A stretch of 64,000 nt of DNA from Methanolobus vulcani (GCF_006546655.1 NZ_VIAQ01000019.1:124001-188000); one strand, 5' to 3'; counted from the first letter of the stretch, positions 52,788-62,751 are shown. A program made the numbers and translations. Notes: generated by a model from the sequence alone, not told the origin.

Positions 52788-53093
52788 ATGACTTGCAGAG
52801 GAAGACCCAAAGCACCCAGAAGAATAGAATGTTCCCCGGATGTATTATATTTTAAACCACGCGGGGTGCCGTTAAAGGAACTTGAAACCGTAGCTCTTGC
52901 TATTGAAGAGTTGGAAGCCCTGCGCCTTGCAGATCTTGAAGGACTACAACAGGAAGAAGCAGCTATCAGCATGGGCATTTCAAGGAGAGCTTTCTGGCAG
53001 GATCTTCAGAACGCAAGGAGAAAAGTGGCTTTGGCACTTATTGAGGGCAAGGCCATTGAAATTACAGGCAATGATTCCCTAGACACGGAATAA
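52788..53093 (+). CDS. DUF134 (UPF0251) DNA-binding protein
   Basis: 101 residues: [26 protein letters not shown] at the start, then [56 protein letters not shown], the helix-turn-helix of the DUF134 family. These proteins accompany Fe-Mo cofactor-domain and MinD/Mrp genes, consistent with a regulatory role here. Mrp follows 59 bases downstream. Confidence 0.88.
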   Translation: MTCRGRPKAPRRIECSPDVLYFKPRGVPLKELETVALAIEELEALRLADLEGLQQEEAAISMGISRRAFWQDLQNARRKVALALIEGKAIEITGNDSLDTE

Positions 53094-53152
53094 TTGCCAG
53101 ATAGTTATTTGTTGTCCACATAATATCGTATTAAAATCATAAAGGAGATCAC

Positions 53153-53986
53153 ATGACACAGAATATCCAGAGTACAGAGGATCTTTTAAAGAAGCCTGAA
53201 GTGTCAAAGCTTGTCAGGAACATGAGAGCCATTAACAAGAAAATAATGGTCATGAGCGGCAAAGGCGGAGTAGGAAAAAGTACTGTTGCTGCAAACCTGG
53301 CTGCCAGGCTTGCTGAACGCGGAAACAAGGTCGGACTTCTTGACGCAGACATACACGGACCAAGCATCCCAAAGATGTTCGGTATTGAGGATACAAGACC
53401 TGAAGTTGATGAGAACGGCATCGTCCCGATCAGCGTTACAGAAAACCTTGTCGTAATGTCTGTGGCACTTCTTCTTGAGGATAAGGATGCACCTGTCATA
53501 TGGAGAGGGCCTGCAAAGATGGCAGCTATCAAACAGTTCCTTGAGGACGTATCATGGGGAAAACTCGACTACCTTATCGTTGACCTGCCACCAGGAACCG
53601 GTGACGAGCCACTAAGCATCGCACAGCTCATCGAAAAGATGGAAGGTGCAGTTGTTGTAACAACACCACAGGATGTTGCCCTTATCAGTGTCAGGAAATC
53701 CATCAAATTCGCTGAGATCCTGAAAGTCCCTGTAATCGGCATCGTAGAGAACATGGCAGGAATTATCTGCCCACACTGCGATAAAAAGATAGACATCTTC
53801 AGCAGAGGTGGAGTTGAGAAGGCAGCAGCCGATTTCAATGTGCCTATTCTTGGTGAACTCCCAATGGACCCTAAGATCGCAGAGATCGAGGACAGCGGAA
53901 AAGTCCACACCGATATCAACGAAGAAATACCCTGGGGCAAGGAATTCGCCGCTATCGTTGATTCTGTCGAGAATCTCAAGAAATAA
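53153..53986 (+). CDS. mrp: Mrp/NBP35-type iron-sulfur cluster carrier ATPase
   Basis: 277 residues with deviant Walker A (MSGKGGVGKST), ADIHGPSIPKMFG, DLPPGTGDEPLS and a CxxC pair (IICPHCDKK) that binds a bridging cluster in the dimer. Delivers [4Fe-4S] clusters to apoproteins. Good SD AAAGGAGATC. Terminated by a T-rich tail near 54005. Confidence 0.93.
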   Translation: MTQNIQSTEDLLKKPEVSKLVRNMRAINKKIMVMSGKGGVGKSTVAANLAARLAERGNKVGLLDADIHGPSIPKMFGIEDTRPEVDENGIVPISVTENLVVMSVALLLEDKDAPVIWRGPAKMAAIKQFLEDVSWGKLDYLIVDLPPGTGDEPLSIAQLIEKMEGAVVVTTPQDVALISVRKSIKFAEILKVPVIGIVENMAGIICPHCDKKIDIFSRGGVEKAAADFNVPILGELPMDPKIAEIEDSGKVHTDINEEIPWGKEFAAIVDSVENLKK

Positions 53987-54092
53987 ATTTACTGGAAGAT
54001 TTATTCTTCCACTGATTCTTTTTTTATTTGGTAATTGATCCTAATATTGACATTTCATTCAATATTTATACTAAAAGCACAGACTCTTCTCT

Positions 54093-55907
54093 ATGGGAAC
54101 GGGGAGCCATGGGAATATTGACAGGCTTGATTTCATAAACCCAACAGAACTGGTAGAAGATGTCCTGCTGGACAGAAGCTGGCTGCTAAAAGAAAACTCA
54201 AACACGCGCCTGAGTCCGTCTGTTGTAGACCTGCACATTGCATCCCAGATTAAGAAACAATACGCTCTGGAGAAACTCTATTCAAAGGAAAGTGCCCAAG
54301 CACACAGAGAAGGACTCATCCACATTCATGACCTGCAGAATCCTTTCAAACCGTATTGTAACGGAATCGATGCAAGGATATTCCTGAAGGACGGACTGAG
54401 ATTCCCGGACACCACCAGCCTTCCTGCAAAGCGTTTCCAGTCTGCGCTCTACCACTCAATGTCCTTTATGCTTCACTCACAGCAATTCTTTGCCGGAGCA
54501 CAGGCAATAGACATGCTGAACTGGATGCTTGCACCGCATCTACATTACGATAATATCACGGAAGAACAGCTCAGGCAAATGATACAGGGATTCATGTTCC
54601 AGATGAACCAGTCTAACCGCCCCGGAGCCCAGAGTGCATTCACAAACATTGGACTGAGAATAACATGTCCACCACTCATTGCTGAACAGAAAGTAATTTT
54701 CGATGGAAAGAAACTAGATGATACATATTCCTCATTCGAGGAAGAAGCAAGAACAATCTATAGAGCATTTATGGAGGTTGCCGCAGAAGGTGACGGCCAG
54801 GGATTACCATTCACGTTCCCATTGCTTACAACTGCAATAACCAAAGACCTTGATTTAGATGATCCTCTCTGGAAACTTACAATGCAGGCAACAGCCTCAA
54901 CCGGAGCACCTTATTTCCTGAATCTGAAAGCAGATTACCTTTCTGATGAAACAGTACATGCAATGTGCTGCCGGCTCTTTGCAAAACATACAGGAGGAAT
55001 ATGGAGTGCCGGAGGAATGGGCAACGGTTCCAATAAAGTCGTTTCAATAAACCTTCCCGGTGTTGCCCTCAGAGCTAAAGATCATAATGACTTTTTCTCA
55101 GAGCTTGACAGAGCTCTGGAAATCAGCAGACAGGCACTTGTTGAAGGTAATGAGATAATCAAAAAATCCCTTTACGAATGGAAAATACTGCCATGGCTTC
55201 TGAAATCAACTGATGATGGAATGCCATATTACGAATTTGAGAAAAGACATCTGACATTTGGTGTCGTTGGACTGAATGAGTGTCTTATGAATCGTACCAG
55301 AGAGGGAATTCTGGAGAAAAAGAAAGAAGGCATCGAAATAATTCGCTACATTGCAGACAGGATACGGGAATTTGCTATTGATGACAACATCGAGTACACT
55401 TTAGAACAAACACCCGCAGAAAGTACAGCCCATCGTTTTGCGTTACTGGATAAAGAGCAGTATGGAAAAAAGGCAAACGTACAGGGAACCGATGAGGTTC
55501 CATATTACACCAATTCTACTCATGTACCTTACAAAACTGAGACTTCACTTGTCAATCGTATAGCAACGGAAGCAGAATTTCATCCATATTTTACAGGTGG
55601 TACTATCTGCCATATATGGATGGGAGAAAGTTTCCCTGACCCAGGAGGACTTTCAGATTTTATTGACAGGCTAACACAGACAGAACTTGCATACTTCTGT
55701 TTCTCACCGGATTTCTCGATATGCGAAAATGGACACAACTCCAGAGGAATTCAGGAAAAATGCCCACATTGCCAGGCAGAGATTGTTGACCATATATCCA
55801 GAGTCACCGGTTACTATGGTCATGTGAATAACTGGAATCCCGGAAAGGTCATGGAATATAAAGAACGCCGCAGATACAGGATGCATTGCAAGCAGAAAGA
55901 TAAATAA
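54093..55907 (+). CDS. nrdD: Class III (anaerobic) ribonucleoside-triphosphate reductase
   Basis: 604 residues. NrdD features: an N-terminal EGLIHIHDL block, the LNWMLAPHLHY and MNQSNRPGAQSAFTNIGL segments, catalytic cysteine context GGMGNGSNKVVSINLPG, a zinc site FSICENGHNSRG..CPHC near residue 550, and the glycyl radical loop NNWNPGKVMEYKERRRY at the end. The usual N-terminal ATP-cone is absent. No NrdG activase is adjacent; it must be elsewhere in the genome. Confidence 0.92.
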   Translation: MGTGSHGNIDRLDFINPTELVEDVLLDRSWLLKENSNTRLSPSVVDLHIASQIKKQYALEKLYSKESAQAHREGLIHIHDLQNPFKPYCNGIDARIFLKDGLRFPDTTSLPAKRFQSALYHSMSFMLHSQQFFAGAQAIDMLNWMLAPHLHYDNITEEQLRQMIQGFMFQMNQSNRPGAQSAFTNIGLRITCPPLIAEQKVIFDGKKLDDTYSSFEEEARTIYRAFMEVAAEGDGQGLPFTFPLLTTAITKDLDLDDPLWKLTMQATASTGAPYFLNLKADYLSDETVHAMCCRLFAKHTGGIWSAGGMGNGSNKVVSINLPGVALRAKDHNDFFSELDRALEISRQALVEGNEIIKKSLYEWKILPWLLKSTDDGMPYYEFEKRHLTFGVVGLNECLMNRTREGILEKKKEGIEIIRYIADRIREFAIDDNIEYTLEQTPAESTAHRFALLDKEQYGKKANVQGTDEVPYYTNSTHVPYKTETSLVNRIATEAEFHPYFTGGTICHIWMGESFPDPGGLSDFIDRLTQTELAYFCFSPDFSICENGHNSRGIQEKCPHCQAEIVDHISRVTGYYGHVNNWNPGKVMEYKERRRYRMHCKQKDK

Positions 55908-55930
55908 ATCCGCAGACCGTCTGAAATATT

Positions 55931-56635
55931 ATGATTTTTAAGAGTGCAGCATCGTTCAAATGGCTTTATTCCCGGGAAATTACGAAAGTAAAAGACCTTG
56001 CACGTGTTGTACAGGCAAGTTATCTCTGGAACGAGGAAAATAATTTCAAGGAGAAGCTTGTCGCCCTGCGTACAGGAGATTCATGGAATAATAACCTGAG
56101 AGATACTTCACGTGCTGCATCCGTTCTTGCAATGACAGGAAATGTATTTTCTGAAACTGGAAAATGGATTCTTGAAAAGCAAAATGATGGTTCCTGGAAT
56201 GAAGATGTCTATGACAGCACATACGCTCTTGCAGCACTTGCGGACCTTGGGTTCTTTAACCCTGAAGGATGCAGATGGCTTATTGATAATTACGGGGAGA
56301 AATGGGAACATCCCGGAACAACAGCCCTGATAATCACAGCCCTGATCAAACAGGGAAAACTCGGAAACACGGACGAGTATGAAGAATTCATTGAAGAGAA
56401 AGCCAGATGGATAATCTCACGAAAAGAACAGAACAATTCATGGAAAACACCTGCAACCAGCAACCTTGTTATCCAGTCACTGATGCTTGCAGGCCATAAG
56501 GATGAAGTCAGTGAATCAATGAAATGGATTCTTGACCAGATGAATGATAAAGGTTCGTGGGGAAAAGATGGCGGAGACGTCAATACGACTTCCCTGTCAC
56601 TAATCACACTACATGAATACATGAACAGCCAGTAA
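55931..56635 (+). CDS. Squalene cyclase-like alpha-toroid repeat protein
   Basis: 234 residues with repeated QW-type motifs: WILEKQNDGSWNEDVYDSTYALAALADLG, WKTPATSNLVIQSLMLAG, WILDQMNDKGSWGKDGGDVNTTSLSLITL, the alpha6 prenyltransferase/squalene-oxidase repeat barrel. Too short for a full cyclase (usual ~600 residues) and no DxDD catalytic acid motif seen, so perhaps a binding protein. It starts 24 bases after nrdD and converges with kinase 4. Confidence 0.75.
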   Translation: MIFKSAASFKWLYSREITKVKDLARVVQASYLWNEENNFKEKLVALRTGDSWNNNLRDTSRAASVLAMTGNVFSETGKWILEKQNDGSWNEDVYDSTYALAALADLGFFNPEGCRWLIDNYGEKWEHPGTTALIITALIKQGKLGNTDEYEEFIEEKARWIISRKEQNNSWKTPATSNLVIQSLMLAGHKDEVSESMKWILDQMNDKGSWGKDGGDVNTTSLSLITLHEYMNSQ

Positions 56636-58633
56636 TCACTTGGCCGGGAGAAGTACATGGATCGTGGTGCCTGAGCCTTCCTTGCTCTCTGCCCATATTG
56701 AACCGTTGTGAGCTTCTATGATCTTTTTACATATATACAGACCAAGACCATTGCCACCGTATTTACGAGTTGATGAACCGTCAACCTGATAGAATCTGTT
56801 GAAGATATTAGGCAGATTCTCTTCGGAAACACCTATTCCTTCGTCAGCTATCATGACGTGTATCGTGTTATCACCCTGAAGTACACCTGTTATTGTGATC
56901 TTACCGCCATCATGCATGAACTTGATGGAATTATCGATGAGATTTATAAAAACTTCCTCCAGATAATTCAGGTCGCCCTTTATCAATGGAATGTCAGATG
57001 AGACGGACTTTTCCACAAAATGCTTCTTACGTTTAATCTCAGAATCCCGATTATATAATGCAGAATCAATGACTTCCGATATCCTCAGAGGTAAAAATGT
57101 GTATTCTACACTGCCACCCTCGGTAATACTAACATATAATAAAGAATCGATCAGTCTTCTGAGTCTTTCGGAACTGAACATCATCTTTTCAACTGCATCT
57201 TTCTGCTTCTGGCTCAGTTCCCCAAGAGCACCTTCATACATCAACTCGCTGTAACCCTTGATTGGTATAAGTGGAGTCTTTAACTCATGACGGAGATTGG
57301 AAATAAACTCATCCTTCATGCGATCAAGAGATTTTAATTCCTCATTTGCCTTTGCAAGATCTTCGGCATAATGATTCAGTTCCCTTTCCGCTGCCTTGCG
57401 CTCAGTGAAATCTTCAACAACGCAAACACCACCCATGAATTTTCCTTCCTCGGATACCACCGGACTGAACTCTGCTTTGATGGGGATTACCTTATCAGAG
57501 AAGGGTGATTTGAAGTCATCTTCATATTTTGCAGGAATACCTGCAAGAACCTGCTTTATCGCTCTTTTCATACTATGATCGTTACTGAAAGACTCTATCA
57601 GATTGAATCCTATGACCTGAGAGATAACCTGGCCTTCAGGAACACCCAGGATACTAACAAGGATATCATTACACTGAGTGATCACTCCATTCTCATCAAA
57701 GTGGAAAATACCAAGAGGTGATTTCTCGAACATCATGCGATATTTGTTCTTTGCAATGCTTGTGAGTCTCTCTTTCATTTTCCTCTGTGAAATATCGTTA
57801 ATGATAGCTCCGTGGAAAATATCGCCTTTATACCTGGTAGTTGTAATAGCCATTTCTATAGGGAATTCCGTATCATCCTTGCGCAAGCCAGTAACTTCAA
57901 TAATATTGCCAACAACAGGAGATTTGCCAATGGAAATAATTTCTTCCCAGCCTTCATGCGCTTTACGGTAGCGTTTTGGCATAATCGTAGTAATGTTCTC
58001 CCCTATAATTTCATCTCTTGTGAAACCAAAAAGTGTGGTTGCCTTGTGATTCCAGAATGTGATATTCCCGCGATAATCAGAAAAAACAAGAGCATAAGGA
58101 ATTGAATCAAGGTGTTTGAATAATTTTTCAATATCCCTTAACATTTCATTTTCAAAATCATTTTTATTCTGGATATTTGCACATGAAAGAAGGACTGCTT
58201 TTTTAGAAGAACCACGGTCAGTTAAAAGACTGGTGTTGATAAGAAAAGTTGATATTGAGCCGCCTGAATCTTTGAACTGAAGCTCAGTAGAAGATGATAA
58301 GTTTGCTTCATCTGAATTTTCCTGAAAAAAAGATGAGATGAAAGATGTTGCATAGTCCGTTTCTTCTTCGGGAACACAAAGTTGGATGAAATCTTCATTT
58401 GGTGTGCCGTTTCCAAAGCCGAAGTGTTTCTGTGCCTTTTTGTTGGCCATGAGAATGCAGTTGTCCTCATCAACTATCAGTATAAACTGATCGAGCATAT
58501 CATAGAATACCTGTGAATTCCCAATATCCGAAAAGGAGATTTCACTTACTAATAAAGGCAATGATTCCTCTATGTCGGATGAGTGACTATTGTTGTCATT
58601 CTCAAAATCAAGCATTTCTTTGTTCACGACCAT
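56636..58633 (-). CDS. PAS-domain sensor histidine kinase 4
   Basis: About 665 residues from the ATG at 58633 (M-V-V-N-K-E-M), preceded by AAGGTGTATGG; an ATG at 58660 lies upstream of that site. Three PAS domains (about 40-165, 180-295, 300-420), a coiled linker, HisKA with NLRHELKTPLIPIKGYSEL, and HATPase_c with NLIDNSIKF, DEGIGVS and GGNGLGLYICKK. No membrane helix. Not closely similar to kinases 1-3. No response regulator adjacent. Confidence 0.9.
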   Translation of the reverse strand: MVVNKEMLDFENDNNSHSSDIEESLPLLVSEISFSDIGNSQVFYDMLDQFILIVDEDNCILMANKKAQKHFGFGNGTPNEDFIQLCVPEEETDYATSFISSFFQENSDEANLSSSTELQFKDSGGSISTFLINTSLLTDRGSSKKAVLLSCANIQNKNDFENEMLRDIEKLFKHLDSIPYALVFSDYRGNITFWNHKATTLFGFTRDEIIGENITTIMPKRYRKAHEGWEEIISIGKSPVVGNIIEVTGLRKDDTEFPIEMAITTTRYKGDIFHGAIINDISQRKMKERLTSIAKNKYRMMFEKSPLGIFHFDENGVITQCNDILVSILGVPEGQVISQVIGFNLIESFSNDHSMKRAIKQVLAGIPAKYEDDFKSPFSDKVIPIKAEFSPVVSEEGKFMGGVCVVEDFTERKAAERELNHYAEDLAKANEELKSLDRMKDEFISNLRHELKTPLIPIKGYSELMYEGALGELSQKQKDAVEKMMFSSERLRRLIDSLLYVSITEGGSVEYTFLPLRISEVIDSALYNRDSEIKRKKHFVEKSVSSDIPLIKGDLNYLEEVFINLIDNSIKFMHDGGKITITGVLQGDNTIHVMIADEGIGVSEENLPNIFNRFYQVDGSSTRKYGGNGLGLYICKKIIEAHNGSIWAESKEGSGTTIHVLLPAK

Positions 58634-58937
58634 CCATACACCTTTGTATCCGACAAACAAACTGTGAAAACTTCATTAACATATCTTAGATACCAACTAA
58701 TTATATTGGGAGTATAATATATAATAGTTAGTGTTTGTTAATTATAGTATATAAACTGTAATAAAATATAGGAACTTGCCATACACATATTTGAATCTAC
58801 AAACGCCTTATTATTGCCATCCCATTTCGAGCAAAATTAAATGATAAGATAGAATCCAGAAATAGGCAAAATGAACTGTATTCAGAGTAGCATTTATAAT
58901 CAAAAAAAAACTATTGAAGTACACATGGTGACCTTAG

Positions 58938-59369
58938 ATGAGTGAAAATCCAATAAAATATCATGAGGACTCTAACACTTACATTACCCGAAAAAACAGC
59001 TATTTTGAAAAGGAAATCAATATAGACGGGAACCTCATAGTCGGGCAAGGTTCCAATTTCTGGAAAGACATAAATGTTAAAGGAGTACTGGAACTTGGAA
59101 AAGGTACTTTTGTAAAAGGCAATGTCAGAGCAGATGAAGCTATTATAGGTGCCAGATCTGAGATTAATGGAGACGTTGAAGTTGCTGGCGATCTTAAGAT
59201 ATTTGACTCTGTAAAAATAGAGGGATCAGCAATTGCCGGAGATGATATGCACGTACGTCCCGGATCGAAAATTGGCTTTGCAAAAGCCAGCAGCATAATG
59301 GAACTCGTTGGTAAAGTCAGCATTAAAGAGATAGAGTCCGGAACAAAAGTAATTGTGCGTTCGGAATGA
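58938..59369 (+). CDS. Short bactofilin-like beta-helix protein
   Basis: 143 residues built of about ten short strands with Gly/Asn turns (IDGNLIVGQGSNFWKDINVKG, LELGKGTFVKGNV, IGARSEINGDVEVAGDLKIFDSVKIEGSAIAG). It lacks the hydrophobic insert of the 2682 protein and is about half as long, so only one beta-helix block. GGTGACC lies 6 bases before the ATG. Confidence 0.75.
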   Translation: MSENPIKYHEDSNTYITRKNSYFEKEINIDGNLIVGQGSNFWKDINVKGVLELGKGTFVKGNVRADEAIIGARSEINGDVEVAGDLKIFDSVKIEGSAIAGDDMHVRPGSKIGFAKASSIMELVGKVSIKEIESGTKVIVRSE

Positions 59370-59377
59370 ACGCTTAA

Positions 59378-60136
59378 TCAATGACCCTGTTCTTTTAATA
59401 GAGATTTCAATATATGGTCACGAAGCTGATTTGCTTCGGGGCTTGTCCTGTCCCTGGGTCTTGGAAGGTCAACATTGATTATTTCCTTGATCTTTCCAGG
59501 ACGGGCACTCATCATCACAATTTTATCTGCAAGGAAAACTGCTTCGTCAACACTGTGTGTTACAAAAAGAATCGTAATATTCTTTTTTTGCCAAATATCA
59601 AGCAATTCCTGCTGGAGTATGTTACGTGTCTGGGCATCCAGCGCACCAAAAGGTTCGTCCATTAAAAGCACTGCAGGTTCGTTTGCAAGTGCTCTTGCAA
59701 TAGCAACCCTCTGTTTCATACCACCTGAAAGCTCATATGGATAACTATCCCTGAATTGCTGAAGGCCAACAAGCTCAAGGTATTTTTCTCCTTTAACGAT
59801 AGCATCCTTCTTTTTTTCGCCACTCATCTGAGGACCGAATATGACGTTATCAATAACCGTTTTCCACGGGAAAAGTGAGTATTCCTGAAAAACCATACCC
59901 CTATCGGGGCCTGGCGAATCAATCTTGGTGCCATCCAGATAAACTTCACCGCTATCTGGTTTATCAAGACCTGAGATTATCCTCAAAAGTGTAGTCTTAC
60001 CACATCCGGACGGACCGATAAAACAGACAAAATCCTTGTCATCAACTTCAAGGCTTACATTATCCAGCGCCAGTGTTGTTTTATCTTCATCCTTTGTGAA
60101 CTTGCGTGAAACATTTGTTACTTTAACACTGCCCAT
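59378..60136 (-). CDS. ssuB: ABC transporter ATPase of the SsuB/TauB type
   Basis: 252 residues: Walker A GPSGCGKTT, signature LSGGMKQRVAIARAL, Walker B LLMDEPFGALDAQT, VTHSVDEAV. Nitrate/sulfonate/taurine-type importer ATPase. Last of the three minus-strand transporter genes. Overlaps none; the permease stop is adjacent. Confidence 0.9.
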   Translation of the reverse strand: MGSVKVTNVSRKFTKDEDKTTLALDNVSLEVDDKDFVCFIGPSGCGKTTLLRIISGLDKPDSGEVYLDGTKIDSPGPDRGMVFQEYSLFPWKTVIDNVIFGPQMSGEKKKDAIVKGEKYLELVGLQQFRDSYPYELSGGMKQRVAIARALANEPAVLLMDEPFGALDAQTRNILQQELLDIWQKKNITILFVTHSVDEAVFLADKIVMMSARPGKIKEIINVDLPRPRDRTSPEANQLRDHILKSLLKEQGH

Positions 60137-60965
60137 TCAGATCACCACACCTTTGCGCCATTTAAGAAGCTTGCCGTCAATGTAATATCTCAGCAGCCGG
60201 TCAATGAGAAGTCCAAGGAAACCAAGGATCAGCATATACACAAGCACAAATTCCATTCTGTGAAGATCATAAAAATGCCACATCTGATAACCAAGGCCGT
60301 TTCTGCTAACTCCAAACATCTCAGCAGCAACAAGACACATCCATCCAACACCCATTGCTATCCTTATACCTGCAGCAATAGAAGGAAGAGCTGAAGGAAG
60401 AGCTACATAACGTATGAGTTCAAAATTGGTGTTACAACCCAGTACTTTTGCCGCTTCCACATACACTTTTGATACACTTTTAAAACCTGTAAAAGTATTG
60501 ATCATTATAGGGAAAACTGCACCGATGAATATCAGAAAACCTGCTGCAAATGGATTCAGACCTATCCATATGATCGCAAAAGGAATCCATGCAAGCGGGG
60601 GGAATAGGACGTATTATTTCTATAATAGGGTCCACGATACGGTCAATTGTACGGAACCACCCCATAATCATACCTATAGGAATCCCGATAATAAGAGCTG
60701 CAATAAGACCTATACTAAAATGCATCATACTGTAAAGGAAATCAACCACCAACATCGGAAGTTGCAATTTCGCACCCATTATAGCCAGACTTGAATCCCT
60801 GGATAGAATCTCAACCAATGCACCGGCCACATCCGTAAAACTTGGCAGATAGAACTTGTTTCCTACAACATAAACTGATATTATCTGCCAGAGAACTATT
60901 GTAGAAAATATAGATATGATTTCTACGCTTTTCTCTTTTAGTATCTGGATGTGTGTTTTTACCAT
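60137..60965 (-). pseudogene. ssuC: SsuC-type permease split by a one-base insertion in a G6 tract
   Basis: Two overlapping minus-strand frames together encode one BPD-transporter permease of about 275 residues: the first (60965 down to ~60600) starts after GGAGGATAC and reads through IIEIIRPIPP, then turns to nonsense (ACMDSF..); the second frame continues correctly with AWIPFAIIWIG.. if one C (plus-strand G) is removed at 60597-60602, a run of six G. All else, including the family EAA-type loop (EAAKVLGCNTNFELIRYVALP), is intact, so the break is recent, a sequencing error, or a reversible slip. Confidence 0.85.
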
Positions 60966-61051
60966 GTATCCTCCGATAGTTAGAGATAATTAGACTCCGA
61001 ACAGAGATAGAAATGTCTACTTATTATATAAGTTAGTATCAAAAAAAAAGA

Positions 61052-62080
61052 TTATTGATCCAGAGCCTCATAGAAGCTCAGATCAAATATATCGTCCTGC
61101 GTGAGAGGCTCACTTATGTATCCAAGTTCATACTGAACCTGTGCATAGTCCACTGTTGAGTTGACTATGAGGCTTGGATCTGATATCCATGAACCATCCC
61201 AATCTGTAAGTGATTTGTTTACCAGTTCAAGACCCAGGTCTGGATAAGCATCAGCATAAATCTGTGCTGCTTCACCAAGGTTCTCTGAGTTATATTCAGT
61301 TGCACGAACATGGGTTTCAACTATCTGCTGTACAATGTCCGGGTGCTCTCTTATGAGATCTCCGCTTACAGCAACCACACAGCATGCATGATTCTGAAGC
61401 ATTTCTCCTGAAGATACAACTGATCTGCCAGTGCCTTCACTCTCGATAATTGTTGGTGCTGGATGAGGAAGGAATACTGCATCTACCTCACCTGCTGTAA
61501 GAGAGGTTATTGCAGGTCCAGAGCCCATTCCTTTGATTTCCACATCATTATCAGGGTCGATTCCATTCTCTTTCAGCCAGTTCCTTAACAGAGTATCCTG
61601 AATGGTTCCTGCAGGGAAAGTTGCTATGGTAAGTCCTCTGAGGCTTTCCGGACCCTCATAAGAAAGATCGGTTTTGAGTACAAGGTCTGAACCCTGAATT
61701 TGAACAGCAGCTACAATCTTTGCATCAAGACCATTTGCAAGAGCAGCGATAACAGGAGCTGCACCAACATATGCCACATCGATCTCATCTGCAAGCATAG
61801 CCTGCATCTCAGGTGCGCCTGTGGCAAATTCCTTGTCATCGATAGATACTATTCCATAAGGTTCAAGGTCTTCAAGCCACCAGCCTTTTTCCCTGGCAGT
61901 CATATATGCAATCTGATGTGTACTTGGCTGATAACCAAAAGTTAATTCAGTAATGGCATCTGCCTGCTCTTCTTCCTGATCAGCAGTGTCCTCTGTGCAT
62001 CCTGATACGAATACAGCAAGGACAAGTGCAATCACAAGAAATAAAGTAGAAGCTAATTTAATTGTCTTTGTGTGATTCAC
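61052..62080 (-). CDS. ssuA: ABC transporter substrate-binding lipoprotein (SsuA/NrtA type)
   Basis: 342 residues. GTG start at 62080 after AGGTGGTAAT; signal peptide and lipobox (VFVSGC, cysteine near residue 28). Periplasmic-type binding fold of NMT1/SsuA family (FGYQPSTHQIAYMTAREKGWW, FATGAPEMQAMLADEIDVAYVGAAP, HPAPTIIESEG). Substrate (sulfonate, nitrate or similar) unknown. It precedes the damaged permease and the ATPase; the regulator gene starts divergently ~150 bases away. Confidence 0.88.
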   Translation of the reverse strand: MNHTKTIKLASTLFLVIALVLAVFVSGCTEDTADQEEEQADAITELTFGYQPSTHQIAYMTAREKGWWLEDLEPYGIVSIDDKEFATGAPEMQAMLADEIDVAYVGAAPVIAALANGLDAKIVAAVQIQGSDLVLKTDLSYEGPESLRGLTIATFPAGTIQDTLLRNWLKENGIDPDNDVEIKGMGSGPAITSLTAGEVDAVFLPHPAPTIIESEGTGRSVVSSGEMLQNHACCVVAVSGDLIREHPDIVQQIVETHVRATEYNSENLGEAAQIYADAYPDLGLELVNKSLTDWDGSWISDPSLIVNSTVDYAQVQYELGYISEPLTQDDIFDLSFYEALDQ

Positions 62081-62229
62081 ATTACCACCTATAATAATGT
62101 TAGATAATTTGTTTGCATGAGCCTATATATTATATATATTTCTACAATCCGCAAGATATATACCCTAATGAGGATAATGATGAGATTATATTTGCCCAAC
62201 TGGGCAGCTGATATGCAGGGGGATAAAGA

Positions 62230-62751
62230 ATAAGCACTGTAGATAAGATAATAGATGCTGTTTTTGAATCTGATGACGATTTTAGGAGAATCCTTTCTAC
62301 TACTATAAAAGAAGACTTGAATTTGAATATGGCGGAATTCGCTGAGCAAGCTGGCGTTCCTGCCAGTACACTCTATAAAATCATGTCAGGAAAAAGAGAA
62401 CCTAATGTCAAGACATTGAGACAAATTATCAAAACAGTAAAAAGACTGGAAGGTTCGGAAAAGGGAGAATTCATTGCGGTAATCGCTGCAAGACCGGTAC
62501 TTGACAACATAAGTGAAACTAAAAGAAAAATATGCGGAAACCTTTGCACTATTAGAGAGTATTCTGCGACTTCCATGGAAGAAGCTATTATTGCAGCTGT
62601 GCGTGCCGAAAGAGATGGAGCAAAAGCCCTTGTATGTGCACCTATAGTAAGCCCTACAGTAGAAAAAATACTGAGGATACCTGTTGCAACCATTATGCCA
62701 AAGAACAGTCTCTTTGATGCTATCGAACTTGTAGCTAAGAAAATTAGCTAA
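62230..62751 (+). CDS. HTH regulator with PrpR-like C-terminal domain, no ordinary start codon
   Basis: About 173 residues if counted from an ATA at 62230. An N-terminal helix block (VDKIIDAVFESDDDFRRIL) and a Cro-type HTH (NMAEFAEQAGVPASTLYKIMSGKREP) are followed by a Rossmann-like sensor domain (AERDGAKALVCAPIVSPTVEKI..PVATIMPKNSLFDAIEL) reminiscent of PrpR_N. The open frame has no ATG, GTG or TTG before residue 30 (TTG at 62317 or ATG at 62329 would cut the HTH). AGGGGGAT lies about six bases before ATA 62230. Either ATA starts translation, the gene is mutated, or the shorter form is used. Likely regulates the divergent transporter. Confidence 0.65.
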   Translation: MSTVDKIIDAVFESDDDFRRILSTTIKEDLNLNMAEFAEQAGVPASTLYKIMSGKREPNVKTLRQIIKTVKRLEGSEKGEFIAVIAARPVLDNISETKRKICGNLCTIREYSATSMEEAIIAAVRAERDGAKALVCAPIVSPTVEKILRIPVATIMPKNSLFDAIELVAKKIS

